Assembly: GCF_005484985.1 (NCBI RefSeq)
Contig: NZ_CP027942.1
Location: 2,046,001-2,110,000 of the forward strand
Length of the DNA stretch: 64,000 bases
Direction: 5' to 3'
Source: Agrococcus sp. SGAir0287
GTDB lineage: Bacteria > Actinomycetota > Actinomycetes > Actinomycetales > Microbacteriaceae
The notes under the pieces were generated by a model. That model made no database searches, was not told the origin of the DNA, and saw only the letters and a program-made list of their open reading frames with translations. This document shows positions 57,139 to 64,000 of this stretch, piece after piece (the first letter of the stretch is position 1; every line of letters begins with the position of its first letter). The position numbers and the translations under genes were made by a program.

Positions 57139-57897
57139 TCAGCCGACGCAGGAGCCGTGCGGCGACTGCAGCTGCAGCACCGAGCGCTGGTCGATCGCGA
57201 AGACGAGCAGCACGGCGCCGTTCGACACCCGCACGTCGGCGATCTCCATCGTCGTCGGCACGGAGTCGGCGACGCAGAAGCCCGTCTGGTCGAACAGCGC
57301 CGACGTCGCGACGCCGTAGCGCTCCTCGAACTCGGACGGCGACAGCTCCGCCCCACCGACCTCCACCGTCTGCGGCACGAGCACGATGCGCGACCCGCGC
57401 GTCACCGGCTCGACGACGACGGTCACGTCCGTCGGAGCCATGCGCGTCGGCAGCGTCGTCGACACCTCGACGCGCAGCGCCGGCGGCCGCAGCGTCACGT
57501 CGCGCACGGGTGCGTCGACGAACTCGCCCGTGAGGCGCACGACGGAGTCGTGGTCGAGCGAGATGTAGGAGTAGACGCGAGGGATGGGCGTGAGGGGGTT
57601 CGTCGGCAGGTCGTAGATCTCGGCGTGGAACGTGCCGGTGGCGACGCCGAGGTCGAGATCGTCGACGGTGATGACGACGTGGTCGACGGATCCGAGCAGC
57701 AGCTGCAGGATGGCGCTGCCGCCCTCGATCTCGGCGTCGACCGCGTCGGGGTCGGGCAGCGCGAGCGCGACGGCGATCTCCTCGCGGGCGACGCGCTCCA
57801 TCTCGCCGCGCACGACGACGTCGGCGACGACGGTGGCGCCCAGGAGCGCGCCGATGCCCGCGAGGCCGAGGCCCACCCGCACCAGCCGCCTGGCCAC
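57139..57897 (-). CDS. DUF2993 (LmeA-like) exported protein
   Basis: 252 residues from GTG 57897, 4 bp after argS. One hydrophobic N-terminal segment (GLGLAGIGALLGATVVADVVV) serves as signal or anchor. The rest has the DUF2993 pattern of repeated beta-strands (DAEIEGGSAILQLLLGSVDHVVITVDDLDLG). DUF2993/LmeA proteins are extracytoplasmic lipid-binding proteins; LmeA in mycobacteria affects lipomannan maturation. Role here inferred only. Confidence 0.85.
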   Translation of the reverse strand: MARRLVRVGLGLAGIGALLGATVVADVVVRGEMERVAREEIAVALALPDPDAVDAEIEGGSAILQLLLGSVDHVVITVDDLDLGVATGTFHAEIYDLPTNPLTPIPRVYSYISLDHDSVVRLTGEFVDAPVRDVTLRPPALRVEVSTTLPTRMAPTDVTVVVEPVTRGSRIVLVPQTVEVGGAELSPSEFEERYGVATSALFDQTGFCVADSVPTTMEIADVRVSNGAVLLVFAIDQRSVLQLQSPHGSCVG

Positions 57898-57901
57898 GGC
57901 G

Positions 57902-59551
57902 CTACATCCGCTCGGGCGCGCTCACGCCGAGGTGGCCGAGGGCGGTGCGCAGCACCTGGCCCGTGGCGTCGTTGAGCCACAGGCGCGACCGATTGCGGTC
58001 GTCGATCGGGTCGTCACCCTGCGGCACGACGCGGCACGCGTCGTACCAGCGGTGGTAGAGGCCCGCGAGCTCCTCGGCGAAGCGGGCGATGCGGTGCGGC
58101 TCGCGCAGCTGCGCGGCCTGCGTCAGCACGCGCGGGAAGTCGGCGAGGGCGCCGAGCAGCGCGGCCTCCGTCTCGTGGTCCAGCGTCGACGCGTCGAACG
58201 CCGAGCGGTCGATGCCCGCGGCGGCCGCGTTGCGCGCCACTGCCGAGGTGCGCGCGTGGGCGTACTGCACGTAGAAGACCGGGTTGTCGTTCGAGCGCCT
58301 CTGCAGCAGCTCGAGGTCGATGTCGAGCGGCGTGTCGACGCTCGAGCGGGCGAGCGAGTAGCGGGCGGCGTCGACGCCGACCGCCTCGACGAGGTCCTCG
58401 AGCGTCACGATCGTGCCGGCGCGCTTCGACATGCGCACGGGCTTGCCGTCGCGCACGAGGTTGACCATCTGACCGATGAGGATCTGCAGGTTCACCCCCG
58501 GCTCGTCGCCGAAGGCCTCGCACATCGCCATCATGCGGCCGACGTAGCCGTGGTGGTCGGCGCCGAGCATGATGAGGCACTGGTCGAAGCCGCGCTCGCG
58601 CTTGTTGAGGTAGTAGGCGAGGTCGCCCGAGAAGTACGCTGGCGCGCCGTTGGAGCGCACGACGACGCGGTCGCGGTCGTCGCCGAACGTCGTCGTGCGC
58701 AGCCACGTGGCGCCGTCCTCGACGAAGACGTGCCCGCGCTCGCGGAGCCGCTCGATCGCGCGCTCGACGTCGCCGTTCGCCTGCACGTCGTGCTCGTGGA
58801 AGTAGACGTCGAAGACGACGCCGAAGTCGGCGAGCGACTGCTTGATCTCGCCGAACATCATCTGCACGCCGTGCTCGCGGAAGTGCTCCTGCAGCGCAGC
58901 GTCGTCGAGGTCGAGCAGGTCGATCTCGCTCGCGGCCTCGACGCGGGCTGCGATGTCGCCGATGTAGTCGCCGCCGTAGCCGTCCTCCGGCGCCGCCTCC
59001 CCGCGCCACGCGGCGACGAGGCTGCGCGCGAAGCGGTCGATCTGCGCGCCGTGGTCGTTGAAGTAGTACTCGCGCGTCACGCGCGCGCCCTGCGACTCGA
59101 GGATGCGGGCGAGGGAGTCGCCGACGGCCGCCCACCGGGTGCCGCCCAGGTGCAGCGGGCCCGTGGGGTTGGCGGAGACGAACTCGAGGTTCATCGCGAG
59201 GCCCTGCAGCGAGTCGCCGCGGCCGTACGCGCCGCCCGCCTCGACGATCGTGCGCGCGAGCTCGCCCGCGGCCGCCGCGTCGAGCCGCAGGTTGAGGAAG
59301 CCGGGGCCGGCGACCTCGACGGCCGCGACGCCCTCGATCGTCGCGATGCGCTCCTGCAGCTGCGCCGCGAGGTCGCGCGGAGCGACGCCGACGCGCTTGG
59401 CGAGGCGCATCGCCGCGTTCGTCGTCCAGTCGCCGTGCTCGCGGCTGCGGGGCCGCTCGAGCACGATGTCGGAGGCCGCGACCTCCGCGCGGTCTCCGAC
59501 GACCGCCTGCACGGCGGCGAGCAGGGCTTCGGCGAGCGCGGCGGGATGCAT
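57902..59551 (-). CDS. argS: Arginyl-tRNA synthetase
   Basis: 549 residues. HIGH-type motif in [23 protein letters not shown]-type [15 protein letters not shown] and the C-terminal anticodon-binding domain ending [16 protein letters not shown] stands 6 bp before the ATG, so the transcript is probably leaderless and starts at the codon. It is the first gene of the block that continues with lysA, hom, thrC, thrB, rho and prfA. Confidence 0.97.
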   Translation of the reverse strand: MHPAALAEALLAAVQAVVGDRAEVAASDIVLERPRSREHGDWTTNAAMRLAKRVGVAPRDLAAQLQERIATIEGVAAVEVAGPGFLNLRLDAAAAGELARTIVEAGGAYGRGDSLQGLAMNLEFVSANPTGPLHLGGTRWAAVGDSLARILESQGARVTREYYFNDHGAQIDRFARSLVAAWRGEAAPEDGYGGDYIGDIAARVEAASEIDLLDLDDAALQEHFREHGVQMMFGEIKQSLADFGVVFDVYFHEHDVQANGDVERAIERLRERGHVFVEDGATWLRTTTFGDDRDRVVVRSNGAPAYFSGDLAYYLNKRERGFDQCLIMLGADHHGYVGRMMAMCEAFGDEPGVNLQILIGQMVNLVRDGKPVRMSKRAGTIVTLEDLVEAVGVDAARYSLARSSVDTPLDIDLELLQRRSNDNPVFYVQYAHARTSAVARNAAAAGIDRSAFDASTLDHETEAALLGALADFPRVLTQAAQLREPHRIARFAEELAGLYHRWYDACRVVPQGDDPIDDRNRSRLWLNDATGQVLRTALGHLGVSAPERM

Positions 59552-59556
59552 CCCTC

Positions 59557-59567
59557 GATCCTATGCT
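59557..59567. promoter_or_regulatory. Overlapping divergent -10 elements (argS and lipoprotein)
   Basis: Minus-strand TAGGAT (59557-59562) and plus-strand TATGCT (59562-59567) share one base pair, each 6 bp from a start codon (argS 59551, lipoprotein 59574). Both genes would be leaderless and their promoters mutually exclusive for RNA polymerase. Confidence 0.6.
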
Positions 59568-59573
59568 GGCCGC

Positions 59574-60125
59574 ATGCCTCGCTCTCGCGCGCTCGTCGCC
59601 GTCCTGGCCGCCTCGTCGGCGCTCGCGCTCGCCGCCTGCTCGCCGGGCGCGCTCGACGCCGATCCCCAGCCGCCATCGCCATCGCCGTCGCTCGACGCGA
59701 GCGGGGAGCCCATCCCCTCCGACCCGAATCCGTCGAACTTCGACCCTGCGCCGTCCGACCCGCTCGCGCCCGGTCCCGTCGCGGGCGACCTCGACCTCGC
59801 ATGCGACGACGTGCTGACGCCCGACCAGGTCTACGCCTTCAATCCCGAGATGCTCGCGACCGCGACGCCGGCCTCCGGCATCCCGGCGGACCTCGACGCC
59901 TACGCCGAGTCGGGCGTGCTGTGCGCCTGGCAGCATGCGACGAGCGGCGACGTGCTGCTCGTGGGCGTGCTCGAGGACGTCGACGACGCCCCGTCGCCGA
60001 CGTCGCTGCCCGGCCGCTCCGCCGTCGTCGACGGCTGGGGCATCGTCGTCGCCTCGCGGTACTTCGAGGGCGACGACGCCGGAGCGCAGGCCCTCCTCGA
60101 CGAGGTCGCGGCGAACCTCGGCTGA
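59574..60125 (+). CDS. Secreted lipoprotein of unknown function
   Basis: 183 residues. Signal peptide with lipobox LAAC near residue 22, then a linker rich in Pro, Ser and Asp up to about residue 70. The folded part has LACDDVLTPDQVYAFNP and a lone second Cys (VLCAWQHATSGD) that may pair with it. No known domain recognised. It converges on the transglutaminase gene with a 3-bp gap. Confidence 0.85.
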   Translation: MPRSRALVAVLAASSALALAACSPGALDADPQPPSPSPSLDASGEPIPSDPNPSNFDPAPSDPLAPGPVAGDLDLACDDVLTPDQVYAFNPEMLATATPASGIPADLDAYAESGVLCAWQHATSGDVLLVGVLEDVDDAPSPTSLPGRSAVVDGWGIVVASRYFEGDDAGAQALLDEVAANLG

Positions 60126-60128
60126 GCC

Positions 60129-60935
60129 TCAGGCGAGGCGGATGCGCTCGCTGGGATCGTCGGCGGCGTCGTCGGGCAGCGCGTCGTCATGGGCCTCGAC
60201 CTCGAGGCCGTCGAGCGTGACCCATCCACCCGAGTTGGTCGCCCACGCCGTCTCCTCGGCGTCGACGCCGGTGGCGATGCGCACCATGCTGCCGCGCGGC
60301 GCGAGATGCGTGGCGTCGACGACCCACCATCCGCCGTCGAGGTGCACCTCGGCGACCGCGTGGAAGTCGGGCGGCTGCAGCGCGGGCGCGTAGACGGAGG
60401 CGTAGCGCGCTGGGATGCCGAGCGCGCGGCAGAGCCCGATGACGACGTGCGCGTAGTCGCGGCACATGCCGCCGGCCTTGCGCAGCGTCGCGACCGCACC
60501 GTCGTCGATCGCGGAGCGATCCATGTCGTACTCGAGGTGCCGGGCCACGTAGCGCACGACGGCGTCGACGGCCGTCCACCCCTCCGCGCGACCGAAGCGC
60601 TCGGAGGCGAAGTCGCGCAGCTCGTCGACCTCGACGTAGCGCGAGGCCGCGAGGTAGCGATCGAGCTCGACGTCCTCGACCTCCTCGGCGCCGGCTCCTG
60701 CGCGCTCGCCGATCGTCGCGTCGAACGTGCAGGCGAGGCGGCCGGGACCCGCCGTGAGCACCAGCTCGCGCGTGCCGTGGCGGCCCGCGCGCTCCGTCCA
60801 GGAGACGGGCTCGTCGTCGACGGTCACGACGAGCGTCTCGTCGGCGTCGTGGCCGGCGGCCGGCAGCAGCAGCAGCAGGAACTCCGCCTCGCCGTCGACG
60901 TCCATCGCGAACTCGGCGTGCACGGTGCGCACCAC
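60129..60935 (-). CDS. Transglutaminase-like cysteine protease family protein
   Basis: 268 residues from GTG 60935 with GAGGAG 6 bp upstream. An N-terminal beta domain precedes a transglutaminase core with an intact triad: Cys in GGMCRDYAHVVIGLCRALG, His in PDFHAVAEVHL and Asp in WWVVDATHL. No signal peptide or membrane helix, so cytoplasmic. Unlike the degenerate protein near 1847-3991 it should be enzymatically competent. Function unknown. Confidence 0.9.
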   Translation of the reverse strand: MVRTVHAEFAMDVDGEAEFLLLLLPAAGHDADETLVVTVDDEPVSWTERAGRHGTRELVLTAGPGRLACTFDATIGERAGAGAEEVEDVELDRYLAASRYVEVDELRDFASERFGRAEGWTAVDAVVRYVARHLEYDMDRSAIDDGAVATLRKAGGMCRDYAHVVIGLCRALGIPARYASVYAPALQPPDFHAVAEVHLDGGWWVVDATHLAPRGSMVRIATGVDAEETAWATNSGGWVTLDGLEVEAHDDALPDDAADDPSERIRLA

Positions 60936-61009
60936 GGCGGCTCCTCGCGTCGGGGATGGATTGGGTGGACGGCGCATGCGCGCCCGGGTGCTAGCCTGAT
61001 CCAGCCCCT

Positions 61010-61082
61010 GCCCTCGTAGCTCAGGGGATAGAGCGTCTGCCTCCGGAGCAGAAGGTCGTAGGTTCGAATCCTATCGAGGGCG
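61010..61082 (+). tRNA. tRNA-Arg (anticodon CCG)
   Basis: Full cloverleaf: acceptor GCCCTCG/CGAGGGC, D arm GCTC/GAGC, anticodon stem TCTGC/GCAGA with loop CTCCGGA (anticodon CCG), T arm GTAGG TTCGAAT CCTAT, discriminator G. CCA is not encoded. TAGCCT at 60992-60997 may be its -10. Its T arm and 3' acceptor strand are the first unit of a tandem repeat. Confidence 0.97.
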
Positions 61083-61395
61083 CAAGCACCGCATGACCCG
61101 CGTCACGAGACCCGGCTCGCGACGGCGGCCCACAGGACCCCCGCGGGTTCGGATCCCATCGAGGGCGCAAGCACCGCATGACCCGCGTCACGCGACCCGG
61201 CCAGCGACGGCGGCCCACCGGGCCCCCGCGGGTTCGGATCCCATCGAGGGCGCAACACCCGGATGGCCCCCGTCACGAGACCCGGCTCGCGACGGCGGCC
61301 CACCGCGCGGGTTCGCATCCCATCGAGGGCGCAAGCACCGCATGACCCACGTCACGCGACCCGGCCCTCGACGGCGGCCCACAAGGCCCCCGCCC
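61061..61395 (+). repeat. Tandem repeat containing tRNA-Arg 3' ends, 4 copies
   Basis: Units start at 61061 (inside the tRNA T arm), 61146, 61231 and 61309, with periods 85, 85 and 78. Every unit contains the T-loop GGTTCG, the conserved ATCGAGGGCGCA acceptor end and then about 55 bp of shared downstream sequence. The later copies have a decayed T stem and no 5' tRNA half. This fills the 320-bp gap to the MFS gene. It is not coding: short minus-strand frames here only mirror the tRNA. Confidence 0.92.
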
Positions 61396-61403
61396 AGGAC
61401 GAC

Positions 61404-62639
61404 TCAGCTCGTCGCCGTCTCCGCGAGCGGCGTCGGCGCGGCTGCCGTTCGGAACGCCGGATGCGCGAGCGCGAGCGCGAAGGCGCCGACGAGCGCCGCG
61501 GCGCACGCGACGAACGGTGCCGCGGTCCCGACCCCGAGCAGCAGGGTGCCGACGAGCGGTCCGGCGACGACGCCGAGCACCGTCGCCGTGCCCACGAGCA
61601 GCTGCGTGCGCGCGCGGTCGCGCGTCGCGACGCCGGCAGCCCGCGCGATCCCCGACAGCGCGAGCCCGACGCCGACGCCGGCGACGACGATCGCGACGAG
61701 CAGCCCGACGAAGCCGGACGGGAGGGCGAGGCAACCGACGCCCACGGCGGCCGCGGCGATGCCGACGCGCGCGAGCGCCGTCGCGCGCGTCGCCGCGCGC
61801 GCGAGGCGCGTCTGGGCGACGACCGCCGACAGGCCGCCCGCGAGCAGCACCCATCCGGTCGCGAAGCCGGTCGTCGCGGGACCGAGGGCGAACCGCTCGT
61901 GCAGCACGAAGCCGAGGACGATCTGCACGCACGCGATCGCTGCGCACACCGCGAGCGCCGCGACGAACAGGGGCCAGGTGCGCGCGTCGACCAGGCGCGG
62001 CGACCGTCCGGGCCGCGCTCGAGCGGGCGCTCGGACGCCGCCGGGGACCGCGATCGCGACGGCAGCGGCGCCGACGCCGAGCAGCACGGGTGCCACGGCG
62101 ATCGGGACGAGGGCGCCGAACGTCGACAGGCCGCCGCCGACGGCGACGCCCACCACGATCGAGAAGCCCTGCACGGAGGCGATGCCGGCGAGGCCGCGCA
62201 TGCGCCACGCGTCGTCCTGCGTCGCGTCGATGACGAGGCGCGCCGCGGGGACGACGGCGGCGAGGCACGCTCCGAGCGCGAGCCCGCGAAGCCCGACGAG
62301 GGCGACGACGAGGACCCACGCGTCGATCGCCACGCGCGTCGCGAGCATCACGAGCAGCGCGACGACGGCCATGGCCGCCGTCGCGATGAGCATCGCGCCC
62401 ACGATCGGCCCGCGCGCGCCGAAGCGCACGACGGCTCGCATCCACGCCGGTACCGCGAGGAGCATCATCGCCGCCGAGGCGGCGACCGCGAGGCCGACGT
62501 GCCACGGCTCGAGCCCGAGCTCGAGCACGAGCGGGGCGGATGCGGGCTGCATCGTCACCTGCGCGACCGCAGCGAGCAGCACGGCGGCGAGCGCGCCCAC
62601 GAGCGGTGCGCGACCTCCCACGGAGCTCTCGGCGGTCAT
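61404..62639 (-). CDS. MFS transporter
   Basis: 411 residues with twelve predicted membrane helices and a central cytoplasmic loop (APARARPGRSPRLVD). MFS landmarks are weak but include GLRGLALGACLAAVVPAAR and GPLVGTLL. Typical of drug-efflux or siderophore-type permeases; substrate unknown. Divergent from a TetR regulator across 124 bp, which makes it the likely target. That gap contains two GCGTCGAG direct repeats (62692-62699 and 62719-62726) that may be regulator sites. Confidence 0.9.
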   Translation of the reverse strand: MTAESSVGGRAPLVGALAAVLLAAVAQVTMQPASAPLVLELGLEPWHVGLAVAASAAMMLLAVPAWMRAVVRFGARGPIVGAMLIATAAMAVVALLVMLATRVAIDAWVLVVALVGLRGLALGACLAAVVPAARLVIDATQDDAWRMRGLAGIASVQGFSIVVGVAVGGGLSTFGALVPIAVAPVLLGVGAAAVAIAVPGGVRAPARARPGRSPRLVDARTWPLFVAALAVCAAIACVQIVLGFVLHERFALGPATTGFATGWVLLAGGLSAVVAQTRLARAATRATALARVGIAAAAVGVGCLALPSGFVGLLVAIVVAGVGVGLALSGIARAAGVATRDRARTQLLVGTATVLGVVAGPLVGTLLLGVGTAAPFVACAAALVGAFALALAHPAFRTAAAPTPLAETATS

Positions 62640-62763
62640 GGAGCCTGCGTCCCTCGATCGGTGGTAGAACGGCGTTCGAATCCACGCTACCGCGTCGAGG
62701 CGGTCGCGTCACGCTGTCGCGTCGAGATGCGCGATGCTGGAGCGATCGTCACGACGGAGGCCC

Positions 62764-63459
62764 ATGACCGACGACGCGCCCTTCCACGCGGGCCTGACCC
62801 CCGACCGCATCGTCGCCGAGGCCGTCGCCCTCACGCGCGAGACCCACCTCATGGGCTGGTCGGTGCGCGACCTCGCGCGCCGGCTCGACGTCGCCGCCTC
62901 GGTGCTGTACCACCACGTCGGCGGCAAGGACGTCATCGTGCGCCGCGTCGTCGAGCACGTCATCGCCCAGATCTCGATCCCCGACGCCGACCTCCCGTGG
63001 CAGGACTGGTACCGAGCCCTCGTGCTGCCCGCGCGCGAGATCATCGGCGCCCACGACGGCGTCGCGAAGTGGCTGCTCATGCACGGACCGACGCTCGAGC
63101 CGCTGCTGCCCACCGTCGAGCGCGGCGTGCAGGTGCTGCTCCGCGACGGCTTCGGCGACCACGCCGCCATGGCCTACGCCGCGATCGTGAACAACGCGCT
63201 CTCGGCGCTCGCCATGGGCGACGATCGCCGCCTCGTGGAGGACGACGGGCCGCGCGACCTCGAGACGATGCGCACGGCCATGCGGGCGGCCGACGCCGAC
63301 CAGGGTGTGCTCGAGCTCATCGTGTCGTCGATGATCGACCCGTTCGTCGGCGACGAGGCGGCGACGCGCGCCGGCGAGGCCTGGTACGTCGCGTTCATCC
63401 TCGAGACGACTCTCGTCGGGCTCGACGCGATGCGGGCGCGAGGCTGGCCCGCGCCATGA
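62764..63459 (+). CDS. TetR family regulator
   Basis: 231 residues from ATG 62764 with GGAGG 4 bp upstream. HTH region RIVAEAVALTRETHLMGWSVRDLARRLDVAASVLYHHVGGKDVI and a C-terminal TetR_C-type domain (VVNNALSALAMGDDRRL-like). Divergent MFS gene is the probable target. The stop overlaps the ATG of the DNA glycosylase gene, so the two are co-transcribed. Confidence 0.93.
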   Translation: MTDDAPFHAGLTPDRIVAEAVALTRETHLMGWSVRDLARRLDVAASVLYHHVGGKDVIVRRVVEHVIAQISIPDADLPWQDWYRALVLPAREIIGAHDGVAKWLLMHGPTLEPLLPTVERGVQVLLRDGFGDHAAMAYAAIVNNALSALAMGDDRRLVEDDGPRDLETMRTAMRAADADQGVLELIVSSMIDPFVGDEAATRAGEAWYVAFILETTLVGLDAMRARGWPAP

Positions 63460-64000
63460 CGCGACCCGACCGCGCCTGGCTCGCACGGGATCCGATCGTC
63501 GTCGCGCCGCTGCTGCTCGGCGCGACGCTCGCCCATGCCAGCCCCGAGGGGCGCGTCGCGATCCGCATCACGGAGGTCGAGGCGTATCGCGGCGCCGACG
63601 ATCCCGGCGCGCACTCGTTCCGCGGGCGCACGCGGCGCAACGCGACGATGTTCGGCGAGGCGGGGCACCTCTACGCGTACTTCACCTACGGCATGCATCA
63701 TGCGATCAACGTCGTCGCCGGCGACCGCGAGGGCTTCGGCATCCTCGTGCGTGCAGGTGCCGTCGTCGAGGGCGAGCCGCTCGCGCGAGCGCGCCGCGAG
63801 GCGCGGCCGCGCCGCTCCCCCATCGTCGAGCTCGCGCGAGGACCCGGCAACGTGGCGCAGGCGCTCGGCGCCACGCTCGCCGACGACGGCGCCGACCTGC
63901 TGGGCACCGGTCCGTGGACGCTCGAGGTCGACGACGTCGCACGCACGCGGCCGATGCCGCACCGCACGGGACCGCGCGTCGGCGTCTCCGGCGACGGCGG
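63456..64000 (+). CDS. 3-methyladenine DNA glycosylase (Aag/MPG family), 3' end cut
   Basis: 181 codons are readable before the right edge; the protein is nearly complete, since GPRVGVSG is close to the usual C-terminus. Family motifs: EVEAYRGADDPGAHSFRGRT with the catalytic Glu, RRNATMFGEAGHLYAYFTYGMHHAINVV and RGPGNVAQALG. It excises alkylated purines such as 3-methyladenine and hypoxanthine. ATG 63456 overlaps the TetR stop (ATGA), which links repair to an efflux/regulator locus. Confidence 0.93.
   Translation, partial: MTRPDRAWLARDPIVVAPLLLGATLAHASPEGRVAIRITEVEAYRGADDPGAHSFRGRTRRNATMFGEAGHLYAYFTYGMHHAINVVAGDREGFGILVRAGAVVEGEPLARARREARPRRSPIVELARGPGNVAQALGATLADDGADLLGTGPWTLEVDDVARTRPMPHRTGPRVGVSGDG

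Noticed and set aside
61021-61218. Minus-strand frame with FEPTTFCSGGRRSIP
   Set aside because: This peptide is the mirror of a tRNA gene, a well-known false gene call.
61146-61395. Repeat copies considered as further tRNA genes
   Set aside because: They lack the acceptor 5' strand, D arm and anticodon arm.

Overview
The window is about 72% GC, tightly packed, and reads as chromosome of a high-GC Gram-positive. Evidence for Actinobacteria, most likely Micrococcales/Microbacteriaceae (Agrococcus-like; the genus is inference only), is the order argS-lysA-hom-thrC-thrB-rho-prfA and prmC-sua5-wecA-atpIBEFHAGDC, a Rho with a long low-complexity N-terminus, the actinobacterial SCO1664/DUF3090/MSMEG_4193 trio, and many leaderless genes (TANNNT, 6-7 nt, then ATG or GTG). 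No insertion sequence, prophage or CRISPR array was seen.

Layout. 1-14061 (minus): one operon running off the left edge, PP2C phosphatase, Ser/Thr kinase with an extracellular Fn3-like domain, a 1909-residue Ig/Fn3 repeat surface protein, MoxR ATPase, DUF58 protein, a membrane transglutaminase-fold protein that has lost its catalytic triad, and an EccC-like FtsK/SpoIIIE ATPase. This looks like a phosphorylation-controlled, type VII-secretion-related envelope system and is the best candidate here for an undescribed system. 14196-17772 (plus): Lrp regulator, class III aminotransferase, gamma-glutamyltransferase-like enzyme. 17781-20618: DUF4192, aldo/keto reductase and YaaA genes. 20615-30796 (minus): ATP synthase operon preceded by prmC, sua5 and wecA; atpB appears to start at CTG.

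30896-49076 is a block of unrelated modules lying exactly between prmC and prfA, which are adjacent in many relatives: cysK-cysE; a small P-loop kinase and an SRPBCC-like gene ending in a tandem 86-bp palindromic repeat; the actinobacterial trio; an IclR-controlled uptake/CoA-transferase/HMG-CoA-lyase-type catabolic operon; an Fbp-type ABC importer with its own LacI repressor and a phosphodiesterase; a TetR/SDR pair; and a guanidine-III-type riboswitch in front of two SMR exporters.

49110-59551 (minus) is the conserved block prfA, rho, thrB, thrC, hom, lysA, a DUF2993 gene and argS. 59574-64000 holds a lipoprotein, an intact transglutaminase, tRNA-Arg(CCG) whose 3' end is repeated in tandem, an MFS permease, a TetR regulator and a 3-methyladenine DNA glycosylase cut by the right edge. 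Intergenic stretches above 300 bp occur only at 33356-33872 (86-bp array) and 61083-61403 (tRNA-derived array).
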